From Keguizhuia sedimenti (GTDB lineage: Bacteria > Pseudomonadota > Gammaproteobacteria > Burkholderiales > Burkholderiaceae_D), in contig JAUYVH010000013.1 in the NCBI GenBank assembly GCA_030715135.1, positions 40,060 to 104,059 on the forward strand: a stretch of DNA of 64,000 bases, given 5' to 3'. Below, in pieces: positions 9,199-17,482 of this stretch. The translations under genes and the position numbers were made by a program. The notes under the pieces were generated by a model that saw only the letters and a program-made list of their open reading frames with translations, did not search any database and had not been told where the DNA came from. How positions within the stretch are numbered: the first letter of the stretch is position 1; the number at the start of each line of letters is the position of its first letter.

Positions 9199-9873
9199 AT
9201 GACCAGACTTCCTGTAAAAAGCATCTGCATCGCTTCGCTCCTCTCCGCATTGTCCTTTAGCGCAGCCGCTTCGGAGATTTCATCCTACGGCTCGCTCGGC
9301 ACGCAAGGTGTCGGCGCGGGTGTTTCCATTCCGATCACCGAATCAAGTGCGATGCGCCTCGAATTGAACGGATTGAGCGTTTCCAAGGATTTCACGGAAG
9401 GCAGCACCGAATATGAAGGCAGGCTTAAAAATACCAGCGTAGCCGCCTTGTACGATTGGCATTTTTCTCCGGCCTCTTCATTCCGTGCCACGGTGGGGCT
9501 GGTGTTCAACGACGGCGGCATCCATGCGACGGGCACCAGCTCGACGGCGGGAAGCTATACGGTTGGCGGAACGACTGTTTCCGCCGCTGCCGGCGAACGC
9601 GCTGATGTTGATGCTGATTTCCGCAAGATCAGTCCCTATATCGGCATCGGATGGAGCAAGGCAGCCAAAGAAAAAGGCTTTTCATTCTTCGGTGATATCG
9701 GCGCATTTTATGCAAAGCCGGAGGCGCGCCTCAACTTGACGCCGGCACTCAGCGCAGCAGTCAACGCAGTTGATCCTTCGGCAATCGATCGCGAAACCGC
9801 CAGGGTCCAGGACAGATTCGATAACGTAAAGTGGTATCCGGTCCTGCGTATCGGCGTGCGCTACACGTTTTAA
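9199..9873 (+). CDS. Outer membrane beta-barrel protein
   Basis: This 224-residue exported protein has a typical signal peptide (basic start, hydrophobic core, cleavage near SAAASE). The mature part alternates short amphipathic strands with Gly/Ser/Thr-rich loops and ends with RIGVRYTF, the aromatic C-terminal signature recognised by the BAM complex. About eight strands are expected, so an OmpW/OmpX-sized barrel. The ATG at 9199 is preferred to the TTG two codons upstream. The gene appears monocistronic. Function beyond a small porin or lipid/ligand barrel is not evident. Confidence 0.65.
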   Translation: MTRLPVKSICIASLLSALSFSAAASEISSYGSLGTQGVGAGVSIPITESSAMRLELNGLSVSKDFTEGSTEYEGRLKNTSVAALYDWHFSPASSFRATVGLVFNDGGIHATGTSSTAGSYTVGGTTVSAAAGERADVDADFRKISPYIGIGWSKAAKEKGFSFFGDIGAFYAKPEARLNLTPALSAAVNAVDPSAIDRETARVQDRFDNVKWYPVLRIGVRYTF

Positions 9874-10262
9874 TACGTGACGTGCGGAATATGGAAGATG
9901 CGCATTGCGAGATGCTTATTTATCAGCGATGCAATCGAAGATTCGTGCCGACTGTCCGCACCAAGATGCACATGAGCGCCAATTGGATGCCTTGACGAGC
10001 TGAGAAAGTTTAGCCAAACCATGCCCGTGTGTCTGGTCGGAATGATCAAAAAGCTTGCCGGCAGTGTCCGCCTTTGGCTGCCCCATGATTCCCAGCTCAA
10101 TGCCTGTCTTGCCATCCCATTTCCGCCACATGATCATGTACACTTTATGTGCCGCGCATACATGCAGGCGCGCCGATTTTCCGGTTTTCTGTGCTTAGTT
10201 TTCACTTCTTTGCGCATGGTTGCGCTGAGTAATTTTTTGTCAGACTCATTGGATCTTTGAAA
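9874..10262. other. Intergenic stretch with one doubtful small reading frame
   Basis: About 390 bases between the barrel protein and the DUF3445 gene. A minus-strand frame at 9916-10143 (75 codons, containing WRKWDGKTGIELGIMG) has protein-like composition but no ribosome site; I do not call it a gene. No terminator-like hairpin with a T-run is visible after 9873. Confidence 0.35.
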
Positions 10263-11321
10263 ATGTCTCCGCACGGTGTTTTCCTGGACAGGATTGCGCA
10301 AGACGAGAAACTTGCCGCAACTCTGCGCACCGATGACATGCAGCGCTATGCCGTCGTACCCAAAACGGTGATGATCAACCAGTGGCCGGAGGATCTCAAT
10401 TGGATCCTCATCGATGCAACTTATCCAAAGCAGATTTCCCGTCGCCTCCAGTTGTTGATCACGCACCGCGAGATGGTAATCGACCGCTTGCCCGGCAAGG
10501 AAATCGCGGCGGCGGAATCTGAACTGCGGGATGCGGTGGTGGATTATCTGCTTTCCACTTATCCGCAGTATTTCCGGCGCGAAGCCGACCTGATCCTGTG
10601 TCCCTTGACCGGCCTTGCGATTGATATCAGTCCAGATGGTGCGGACCCGATGGTCGCCGCTGCCCTGCTTGCAAGCGAGGACATGCTTCTGCTATTGCCG
10701 GAACAGCGCGGCCATGAAAGACATTCCCATTACGTTCTGAAGTCGGGTGCACTGCTCTTTCCCAATGACTGGTCGCTGCGCAGCCACTTCAGGCAACCGG
10801 AACCGGACGGTACAAATCCCGCTGAGCTGGAAGAATGGCGCAGCGCCAAACGCAAAAGCCTGAAAGCTGCACGGCTCGGCAAAACCCCTTATGAAATTCA
10901 TGATGGGCATGTGTCGCACTACATGCAGCACTTTGCCTCGCGTGTTGACCTGTTCTTCTCAAAAATGGAGCCCGGTATGCGGACCTGGCGGCGCAACTGG
11001 GGCATGCGTATGAGCGGCGAATTGTTTTTGCATAGCGACATGCTGCCCGGCGAACTGCCGGCGCTCGCTGCCGACAATTGGGCGCGATACGGTTACCTGC
11101 GCTCCGAGCATGAAACCTTTGCCAAGCTGCCGCACACCCGCGCGGTCGTATTCACTATCAAGACCTTTCTCTGGAAACTGAGCGACCTGGTTAACAATCC
11201 AGTGGCCTTGAATGCGCTGCTTGTGGCGAACGAGAATCTGTCGCCAACGATGTTCGAATATCGCGCGGAAAACCTGCCCAGCTTCCGAGAATTCCTCGCG
11301 CAATATCAATCGGCTTCTTAG
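10263..11321 (+). CDS. DUF3445 (heme-dependent oxidative N-demethylase alpha-like) protein
   Basis: This 352-residue soluble protein has a C-terminal third that matches the DUF3445 pattern: WRRNWGMRMSGELFLHSD, then LRSEHETFAKLPHTRAVVFTIKTFLWKL, where the family has the (R)SERQTLxRLPxxxAVxFTIRTYL block. Members with known biochemistry are the heme/PAS-like alpha subunits of oxidative dimethylamine N-demethylase, which bind heme and act with flavin subunits; no such subunits are encoded nearby, so the substrate is open. The central PNDWSLRSHF region also fits the family. The ATG at 10263 is preferred to the TTG two codons upstream. The gene stands alone. Confidence 0.65.
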   Translation: MSPHGVFLDRIAQDEKLAATLRTDDMQRYAVVPKTVMINQWPEDLNWILIDATYPKQISRRLQLLITHREMVIDRLPGKEIAAAESELRDAVVDYLLSTYPQYFRREADLILCPLTGLAIDISPDGADPMVAAALLASEDMLLLLPEQRGHERHSHYVLKSGALLFPNDWSLRSHFRQPEPDGTNPAELEEWRSAKRKSLKAARLGKTPYEIHDGHVSHYMQHFASRVDLFFSKMEPGMRTWRRNWGMRMSGELFLHSDMLPGELPALAADNWARYGYLRSEHETFAKLPHTRAVVFTIKTFLWKLSDLVNNPVALNALLVANENLSPTMFEYRAENLPSFREFLAQYQSAS

Positions 11322-11542
11322 CGCCTATTTCATTAGCGCCTATTTCATGTTTTTTGACTTGCGCATTTGGAGAAAAAAGTGGCCCGACAAGGCTGCAGCA
11401 TACTTTTTCTGCGCATACACCAGCTATCTGCTACCTGATCCGGTGATTGGCCGCCTTTGTTCCCGTCGGGCACAAATCAGCAACATAAATTTCTTTCCAC
11501 ATTGAAACAAAAGATATTTACCAGACAATTTCCGCTCAAAGT

Positions 11543-11571
11543 TTGACACCATACCGACTAGTCGGTATTGT
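11543..11571 (+). promoter_or_regulatory. Promoter and TetR-type operator for the 11604 operon
   Basis: TTGACA (11543-11548) and TATTGT (11566-11571) are separated by 17 bp, a near-ideal sigma-70 promoter. The spacer and the first -10 bases coincide with the perfect 18-bp palindrome ATACCGACTAGTCGGTAT (11551-11568), a typical TetR-family half-site pair. A repressor bound here would block RNA polymerase directly. Since the next gene encodes a TetR regulator, autorepression is the simple reading. Confidence 0.85.
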
Positions 11572-11603
11572 TGCTTTTATCGTATTTGAAGGCATATAAG
11601 AAA

Positions 11604-12233
11604 ATGGCATCATCGGCTCAACACGAATCAAAATTGAAACTGCTCGACGCGGCCCTGCACGTCATCCGGGCAAAAGGCTATGCGGCAACGACCGTCGACG
11701 ATATCTGCCGGCGGGCCGGTGTGACTAAGGGCAGTTTTTTTCACCATTTCAAAAGCAAGGAAGACCTGGCGCTGGCCGCAATCGGGCATTTTTCAGCGAT
11801 GGCGGAAGGCCTGTTTTACGGCGCGCCCTTCACCGCGGCCGAAGACCCGCTGGACCGGCTGCTCGGTTATGTGGAGTTTCGCGCATCGATCCTGAACGGT
11901 GACCTGCCCGAATACACCTGCCTGCTCGGCACCATGGTGCAGGAAACCTATGCCACCCATCCCGAACTGCGGCAAGCCTGCGAGCGCGGCATGTCGGCGC
12001 ACATTGCCGAACTGACGCGGGACGTGGAAGCGGCCAGGAAACGTTATGCGCCCGACGCATCATGGAGCGCGGAAAGCGTGGCGTATTTCATCCAGTCCGT
12101 ACTGCAGGGATCTTTCATCTTTGCCAAGGCCAGGCAGAGCCCGGAAGTGATCCGCGAAAGCCTCGCGCATCTTCGGCGCTATCTGATTTCCCTGTTCGCG
12201 CAAGCACCATCCAACCGAAAGGAAACGCCATGA
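11604..12233 (+). CDS. TetR/AcrR family transcriptional repressor
   Basis: This 209-residue protein has a full N-terminal TetR DNA-binding domain (KGYAATTVDDICRRAGVTKGSFFHHFKSKEDL at residues 25-56) and a helical ligand domain with several Cys residues (YTCLLG, LRQACERG). Start at 11604: the upstream in-frame codons would overlap the promoter. The last bases overlap the start of the following VOC gene (ATGA), so it heads an operon of four genes. The 18-bp palindrome in its own promoter is the evident operator. Because the downstream genes encode glyoxalase-fold and SRPBCC proteins, the inducer may be an electrophile or small aromatic compound; that is inference. Confidence 0.88.
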   Translation: MASSAQHESKLKLLDAALHVIRAKGYAATTVDDICRRAGVTKGSFFHHFKSKEDLALAAIGHFSAMAEGLFYGAPFTAAEDPLDRLLGYVEFRASILNGDLPEYTCLLGTMVQETYATHPELRQACERGMSAHIAELTRDVEAARKRYAPDASWSAESVAYFIQSVLQGSFIFAKARQSPEVIRESLAHLRRYLISLFAQAPSNRKETP

Positions 12234-12712
12234 CGCCGATGCAAAAGATTACGCCTTGCCTCTGGTTCGATTTCAATGCGGAAGAAGCGGTGAATCATTA
12301 CCTGAGCATATTCAGGCAATCCAGGATCCTGGAAACCATGCATTACGGCGAAGCGATGCCTGCGTTGCAACGCAAGGTACTGACCATCCGCTTCGAACTG
12401 GAAGGCCAGCAGTTTCTGGCGCTGAATGGCGGACCGCAATTTCCTTTTACCGAAGCCATTTCATTGAGCGTCGATTGCAGCGATCAGGCCGAAGTCGATG
12501 GACTGTGGGAACGGCTTTCCGAAGTTGGCAGCACCGGCCAATGCGGCTGGCTGAAGGACAGGTTCGGCGTGTCATGGCAGATCGTGCCGCGCATTCTCAT
12601 TTCGATGTTGGGCGACCCGGATGCGGCAAAAGCGGCACGCGTCATGCAAACCATGCTGGGCATGAAAAAGCTCGATATCGCCGCTTTGCAGAAGTCTTAC
12701 GATCAGCAGTAA
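12230..12712 (+). CDS. VOC family (PhnB/UbiG-like glyoxalase fold) protein
   Basis: This 160-residue protein has two babba modules of the vicinal-oxygen-chelate fold; PCLWFDFNAEEAVNHYLSIF at the start and WLKDRFGVSWQIVPRIL near residue 105 are typical of the PhnB / '3-demethylubiquinone-9 3-methyltransferase' family (a historic misnomer; these are not methyltransferases). The start overlaps the TetR stop by four bases, so it is translationally coupled. Enzymatic activity is unknown for this subfamily; metal-binding residues of true glyoxalase I are not evident. Confidence 0.82.
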   Translation: MTPMQKITPCLWFDFNAEEAVNHYLSIFRQSRILETMHYGEAMPALQRKVLTIRFELEGQQFLALNGGPQFPFTEAISLSVDCSDQAEVDGLWERLSEVGSTGQCGWLKDRFGVSWQIVPRILISMLGDPDAAKAARVMQTMLGMKKLDIAALQKSYDQQ

Positions 12713-12747
12713 CTATTCAACCAGAGCTCATTTAAGGGAGAGGCACC

Positions 12748-13233
12748 ATGATGACGGCAACAAAAACCACGACATCTACACAGGGCCGGGACTTGATCCT
12801 GACGCGCATCATCGATGCGCCGCGCGAAAAAGTATTCCAGGCATGGACCGATCCGGAACTGATCAGGCAATGGTTCGCACCGAAACCATGGACAACATCG
12901 AGCGCGCAAACCGACGTGCGTACGGGCGGATCCAGCCTGATCGTGATGCGCGGTCCGGACGGCACGGAAATTCCATGCCCCGGCGTTTATCTCGAAGTCG
13001 TGCCGAACGAGCGCATCGTTGCCACCGACGCGTTTACGCAAGCCTGGGATCTTTCCGAAAAAGCCTTCATGGTCCTGGACTTGCGCTTCGAAGAGCAGGA
13101 CGGCAAGACGAAATACACGGCACGCGTTCGCCACTGGAATGAAGCCGACCGCGTAGCGCACGAAAAAATGGGATTCCATGAAGGCTGGACTGCCTGCACC
13201 GAACAGCTTGCCGCACTTGTTGAAAATCCTTGA
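12748..13233 (+). CDS. SRPBCC / AHSA1 domain protein
   Basis: This 161-residue helix-grip-fold protein is of the Aha1 C-terminal (AHSA1) family. The N-terminal LTRIIDAPREKVFQAWTDPELIRQWF is the family signature, and MGFHEGWTACTEQLAALVE the C-terminal helix that closes the hydrophobic cavity. Such proteins bind small hydrophobic ligands and are often found with ArsR or TetR regulators and VOC proteins, exactly as here. Ribosome site GGGAGAGG is 6 bp before the start. It is the third gene of the TetR operon. Ligand unknown. Confidence 0.88.
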   Translation: MMTATKTTTSTQGRDLILTRIIDAPREKVFQAWTDPELIRQWFAPKPWTTSSAQTDVRTGGSSLIVMRGPDGTEIPCPGVYLEVVPNERIVATDAFTQAWDLSEKAFMVLDLRFEEQDGKTKYTARVRHWNEADRVAHEKMGFHEGWTACTEQLAALVENP

Positions 13234-13266
13234 TCCCTTCGCAAAACCAACAACAAAGGAGACCTC

Positions 13267-13695
13267 ATGTCAGCTACACCTATCCAGCCCTATCTCATGT
13301 TCGGCGGCCGTTGCCAGGAAGCGCTTGATTTTTATGCCCAGGCTGTGGGCGCACAGATGGAAATGCGCATGCTGTTCAAGGAAAGCCCCGATCCCGTGCC
13401 GCCGGGAATGCTGCCGCCCGGTTTCGAAGATAAAATCATGCATTCTTCTTTCAGTATCGGCGGCAATACCATCATGGCCTCGGACGGTTGCACGGAGGGA
13501 AGCAGCTTCGGCGGTTTTTCGCTTTCCTACGCGGTAGCCACGGCGACCGACGCCGAAAGGATTTTTGCAGCGCTGGCCGATGGCGGACAGGTGCAGATGC
13601 CCTTGACCAAGACTTTCTGGTCGCCGTGCTTTGGCATGCTCACCGATCGCTTTGGCCTTGCGTGGATGGTCATGGTACCGGGCGAACCCTCATGA
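13267..13695 (+). CDS. VOC family protein (PhnB-like)
   Basis: This 142-residue glyoxalase-fold protein opens with IQPYLMFGGRCQEALDFYAQAVGA and ends with FGMLTDRFGLAWMV, both standard PhnB-family blocks. AAAGGAGA lies 8 bp upstream of the ATG. It is the fourth and last gene of the TetR operon; its stop is only 15 bp from the stop of the convergent SDR gene, so any terminator must lie inside that gene. It is a distant paralogue of the VOC gene at 12230. Role unknown; binding or detoxification of a small electrophile is plausible. Confidence 0.85.
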   Translation: MSATPIQPYLMFGGRCQEALDFYAQAVGAQMEMRMLFKESPDPVPPGMLPPGFEDKIMHSSFSIGGNTIMASDGCTEGSSFGGFSLSYAVATATDAERIFAALADGGQVQMPLTKTFWSPCFGMLTDRFGLAWMVMVPGEPS

Positions 13696-13710
13696 AAAGG
13701 AGCGCATGAT

Positions 13711-14442
13711 TCAGCGTCCGCTTCGCAGATCGTCAACCGGGTTCTGCCCGAATAGATTCCCAAGCAGGTAATCAACAAGCTGCCGGGCGCAATCCTTGGG
13801 TTGGGTCAGCTGATTCTCCTGCTTCAGTTGCTCGAATCTTTCGCGCAAGGGAAAATGTTCCAGCGGAGTGGCACGTATTGCAGCCTGCATGTCGGTGTCG
13901 ATTACACCGGGCGCAAGGCTGCAGATTCGCACATTGGGCACCCGGTCCAGCATGACCGAGCGCGCGTGATGGTCGAGCGCGGCTTTGCTTGCGCAATAGA
14001 CGCTCCAGCCGGGATAAGCGTTGCGCCCTGCCCCGCTGGAAATGTGCAGGATCCGTATATCGCTTGCTGCGCGGGCTGCCGCGGCCACTGCGCTGGACAA
14101 TATCATCGACGCCGCCACATTCAGGTTGACTGCCTGCGCAACGATCGCGAGATCCTGAGCCTGGATCGGCCCGACAGGCTGCACGATGCCGGCATTATTG
14201 ATCAGCAGGACGGTTTCGCTATTGTCGATGAATGTCCGCAGTCCTCCTCGCTCCAGCCACCTCAACAGCGCGTCCGAATCCGACAGGTCGATTTCCGCTT
14301 CCCGGAATATCAATGGAAATTGTTTCCGGAGGACGGCATTCCTGTTGCGTGCAAGTCCCAGGACCGCGATGTCGCGCGAAAGCAGCTCATGCGCAATCGC
14401 TGCGCCGAGCCCGCGCGTATGCCCGGTAAGTATTGCTTTCAT
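13711..14442 (-). CDS. Short-chain dehydrogenase/reductase (SDR) with atypical cofactor motif
   Basis: This is a 243-residue classical-SDR-sized protein. The N-terminal TGHTRGLGAAIAHELL is the dinucleotide-binding TGxxxGxG motif; NNAG is near residue 83; the catalytic Ser is in ISSGAGR and the YxxxK pair in VYCASKAALD (YCASK), all intact. PGVIDTDM completes the family pattern. The substrate cannot be predicted. The start at 14440-14442 follows AAAGGT at good spacing. It is convergent with the TetR operon. NAD(P) preference is unclear: the Arg in TGHTRG and the NRN after beta-2 favour NADPH. Confidence 0.85.
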   Translation of the reverse strand: MKAILTGHTRGLGAAIAHELLSRDIAVLGLARNRNAVLRKQFPLIFREAEIDLSDSDALLRWLERGGLRTFIDNSETVLLINNAGIVQPVGPIQAQDLAIVAQAVNLNVAASMILSSAVAAAARAASDIRILHISSGAGRNAYPGWSVYCASKAALDHHARSVMLDRVPNVRICSLAPGVIDTDMQAAIRATPLEHFPLRERFEQLKQENQLTQPKDCARQLVDYLLGNLFGQNPVDDLRSGR

Positions 14443-14797
14443 AGTTGACCTTTTCAGATGATCCAATGTCCGCAGTGAGTGGCACCTTGAGCTTGCGTAG
14501 GACGAACGCCTCTTCCCGCATTTTAATCCGTTGACAGTATTTTTCGAGCCATCTTCCAGCTGATCGATGTAACTGCTTTTATACCTGCGCGTCCGGCGAT
14601 AACCGGCCTGTGGCTGGTTTAACGGAGCGTAGCTTTATCCCGTGTTCGCGCAGTGGCGCAATATGATTAACGCCGTGAGCGCATGCCTTGCAGCGGCGCA
14701 CTCATGCTTACTTTACGTTACAACTTTGTTGGCCTTCAAATAAAAATCGGTCTTTTTGCTCGGATAAACTAATGCCTACTTGTATCGGAGATCGTTC
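14443..14797. other. Intergenic stretch, no gene seen
   Basis: About 355 bases hold the upstream region of the SDR gene (leftwards) and of the repeat protein at 14798 (rightwards). I see no convincing reading frame, RNA gene or strong hairpin. Confidence 0.5.
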
Positions 14798-15115
14798 ATG
14801 GACAGGATTCGCAAACAGATTGCCATTACAGCTTCAGCCGGCGCCTTGTTTCTCGGCATGATTACTTTCACGGGCAATGCATTTGCAGATGAAACGGCAG
14901 GGCAGAAAATCGACCGTATCGCGCAAAAAACTGCAGGCGGCATCCGGAAAGGCGCCGAGTGGACAGGAAATGGAATCAGGAAAGGCGCGACCGCGACAGG
15001 CGAAGGCATTTCCAAAGGTGTTACCTATGCTGCCGGCGGCATCAGGAAAGCTGCGCAGAAAACCGGAGAAGCGTTTGAAAAAGTCGGGAGCAAGCTTCAG
15101 CAGTCATCGAGCTGA
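14798..15115 (+). CDS. Exported protein with six 11-residue amphipathic repeats
   Basis: This 105-residue protein has a signal peptide (residues 1-30, cleavage after AFA). The mature part is built from 11-residue repeats, with the hydrophobic anchor exactly every 11 residues: I38, I49, I60, I71, I82 and F93, each followed by (R/S/E)K and a small residue (pattern xGIRKGAxxTG). Such 11-mer arrays form long amphipathic helices in LEA group 3 proteins, apolipoproteins and synucleins. GGAG stands before the ATG. Likely a periplasmic stress or membrane-binding protein; function not recognised. Confidence 0.7.
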   Translation: MDRIRKQIAITASAGALFLGMITFTGNAFADETAGQKIDRIAQKTAGGIRKGAEWTGNGIRKGATATGEGISKGVTYAAGGIRKAAQKTGEAFEKVGSKLQQSSS

Positions 15116-15197
15116 GCGGCTTGCCGGGTGTACGGCAATGCCCGACAACGTCCGGGCCGGTGCCGGTTCAACGCCAGCTCATCATTCATAACGGCGC

Positions 15198-15947
15198 TCA
15201 TCCTGGCTTTACCTGCTTTTCCGGCCATCCGGTATTCTGGCCGAGAATCCTGAGAAATTGCTGTTTCACCACGCCATAGCATTCGCAGCTCGCTTCTTCC
15301 AGCCCTTCCCTGTCCACCACCGTGACCGTTCCCCTGTTGTATTTGATCAGCCCAGCCTGCTGAAACGCACGTGCAACCAGGGTAATGCTCGGACGGTGAA
15401 CGCCCAGCATGATGGCAAGAAATTCCTGCGTAATGTGGAATTCGTCACCCTTCACCCGGTCATGGCTCATCAGGATCCATCTGGCGAAACGCTCCTCTGT
15501 GGAATGCAGCCGGTTGCATGCGACCGACTGCGACACCTGACTGAGATATGCCTGCAGATAGCGATAGCAAAGGCGCTTCAGTTCGGGCAAACGCTCGAGC
15601 GCTTCCATGAATTTGCGTACCGGCATGCGCAGGCTTTCGCCGGCGATCTGGCATATCGTCGTCTCAACAGCCGTCATTCCACCGGTCAGCGTATCCACCG
15701 TGGACATTCCTTCATTGCCGACGGTTCCGACCTCCACAGCGGCGCCATCCTCCATGATCGCCAACACGGAATGTTCGCCCGACAAGGGAAAGTAGGTATA
15801 TTCAATCTCCTTATTCCTCTCGAACATAATGGTTCTCAAGGGAGTAGGAAAGAATTCAAGATGCGGCCGGATGGCCTGATATTCATTTTCCGGCAAATGC
15901 GAAAGAATATAGTTTTCGCATTCGCCTGCAACTGCGGGAATTGACAT
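15198..15947 (-). CDS. Crp/Fnr family transcriptional regulator
   Basis: This 249-residue protein has an N-terminal cyclic-nucleotide-binding-type beta-roll (residues 25-140) and a C-terminal HTH_CRP domain (TQEFLAIMLGVHRPSITLVARAFQQAGLI). The Cys cluster of FNR is absent, and the effector pocket lacks the canonical RxAxV cAMP motif, so the ligand is unknown. A Cys-containing C-terminal tail (ASCECYG) is odd for the family. The subfamily with GNEGM and LPLSGEHSV-like blocks is common in beta- and alphaproteobacteria and often responds to stress. It is convergent with the 11-mer repeat protein gene. Confidence 0.85.
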   Translation of the reverse strand: MSIPAVAGECENYILSHLPENEYQAIRPHLEFFPTPLRTIMFERNKEIEYTYFPLSGEHSVLAIMEDGAAVEVGTVGNEGMSTVDTLTGGMTAVETTICQIAGESLRMPVRKFMEALERLPELKRLCYRYLQAYLSQVSQSVACNRLHSTEERFARWILMSHDRVKGDEFHITQEFLAIMLGVHRPSITLVARAFQQAGLIKYNRGTVTVVDREGLEEASCECYGVVKQQFLRILGQNTGWPEKQVKPG

Positions 15948-16174
15948 TTCCTTACCTGGATTGCTGGTTTTTAAGAAAGGGCATCTTCTCTATCAAACCG
16001 AAGATGAGCTGACCCATTCCAGCATAAATCGCAATATTCCGCCCTGACACACATCAGAGCACCGAGTTTATTTCACAAGAGAAATGTACGAATGTATACC
16101 GAAAAGATCGGACATATTCCATAAACTGCCAGCGCCGCTTAATCAACAAAAAACACTCTGGCGTGACGCACAAC

Positions 16175-17326
16175 ATGAGACTTTCCGAGTTCATCTTAAA
16201 AAATATCGAAACCATTCTCCAGGAATGGGAAGACTTTGCAAGGAGCATACAGCCTGCGCATCGGGATATGGATGCAGTAGAGCTGCGCGACCATGCCGAA
16301 GAATTGCTCAAAGCCATTGCGGTCGATCTTCTCACTCCTCAAAGCGAAACGGAACGCGACCAGAAAGCCAAGGGAAAAGGGCTGCGCTTAGGCAGCGATA
16401 CGGCGGCGGAGATCCACGCCGATACGCGCCTGAATTCCGGATTTACCCTGGATCAACTAGTCGCCGAATACCGTGCATTGCGCGCCAGCGTATTGCGCCT
16501 TTGGCTGAATGAAAAGAAAACGACCGAATGCTACGAGGTAGAGGATATCAACCGGTTCAATGAAGCAGTCGATCAGGGATTAAGCGAATCCTTGGCCCGC
16601 TATTCCAAACAGGCCCAGCAAGCGCGGGACATTTTTGTCGGAGTCATCGGACACGATCTTCGCACGCCCTTGCAGGCAATCGGGCAAGGCGCCGAGTTTC
16701 TGATGCGCACGGCAAACGATGCCGGCGTAGTCCGGGTAGGCTCACGTATTTTCAACAGCACCAACCGCATGAGTGCAATCCTGGATAATCTTCTGGATTT
16801 CACCATGAGCAGGACCACCGGAATTCAGCTCACGCGCAGGCATACCGATCTCGCCGCCCTGGCAGAACAAGTCGTGGAAGAGTTTCGCTTTTCCAATCCG
16901 GTACGGACGATACGGCTGGATACAAGCGGCGATGCTACCGGATATGTAGATCCGACAAGAATGGGACAGGTCGTGCAGAACCTGGTCTCGAATGCGCTGC
17001 AATATAGTCCCGCGGACAGTGATGTAAGCGTTTCGATATCGGGCAACGAGGATCTGCTTAGCCTTACCGTTCACAATCACGGCCAGGCTATCGAGACCAA
17101 CGCGCAAAAACATATTTTTGATCCGCTGCTGCGCTATGCCGACCATCATGACGATAAGCAAGGGAACAGGAACCTGGGGCTTGGCCTTTTCATCGTCAAG
17201 GAAATCGTATCCGCGCACCTTGGAACGATAGGCGTCACATCCTGTCCCAATGAAGGAACGGCGTTTACAGTCCGGCTTCCGAAACCGAATGAAAAAAGCG
17301 TATCAGGCTGCTCGGCATTCGCCTGA
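16175..17326 (+). CDS. Cytoplasmic sensor histidine kinase with RsbR-type N-terminal domain
   Basis: This 383-residue protein has no membrane segments. The first 140 residues are helical and resemble the RsbRD/RsbU-type N-terminal sensor seen in stressosome-related proteins (LSEFILKNIETILQEWEDFAR). Then come HisKA (IGHDLRTPLQAIGQG, phospho-His near residue 159) and HATPase with NLVSNALQYSP and NLGLGLFIVKEIV. A GTG codon 12 bp upstream is an alternative start. No response regulator gene is next to it, so it is an orphan kinase. The upstream Crp/Fnr gene is divergent, with a shared 227-bp intergenic region. Confidence 0.85.
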   Translation: MRLSEFILKNIETILQEWEDFARSIQPAHRDMDAVELRDHAEELLKAIAVDLLTPQSETERDQKAKGKGLRLGSDTAAEIHADTRLNSGFTLDQLVAEYRALRASVLRLWLNEKKTTECYEVEDINRFNEAVDQGLSESLARYSKQAQQARDIFVGVIGHDLRTPLQAIGQGAEFLMRTANDAGVVRVGSRIFNSTNRMSAILDNLLDFTMSRTTGIQLTRRHTDLAALAEQVVEEFRFSNPVRTIRLDTSGDATGYVDPTRMGQVVQNLVSNALQYSPADSDVSVSISGNEDLLSLTVHNHGQAIETNAQKHIFDPLLRYADHHDDKQGNRNLGLGLFIVKEIVSAHLGTIGVTSCPNEGTAFTVRLPKPNEKSVSGCSAFA

Positions 17327-17482
17327 TTATTCGCCTGAGTCATTGCCCTGATCGGGCATATGAATCGCCGGAATCTCGCTGCCTGCGCCGGTATACGCGG
17401 CTCAATTCGTCTTTGACTGATGCGACTGCATACGCCGCGTCGCATCAGAATTGCCAAAGCGCGGAGGAGCGGGGAGAAACGG

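Noticed and set aside
9916..10143. 75-codon minus-strand frame
   Set aside because: Composition is acceptable but there is no ribosome site or known relative; kept only as a note in the intergenic entry.
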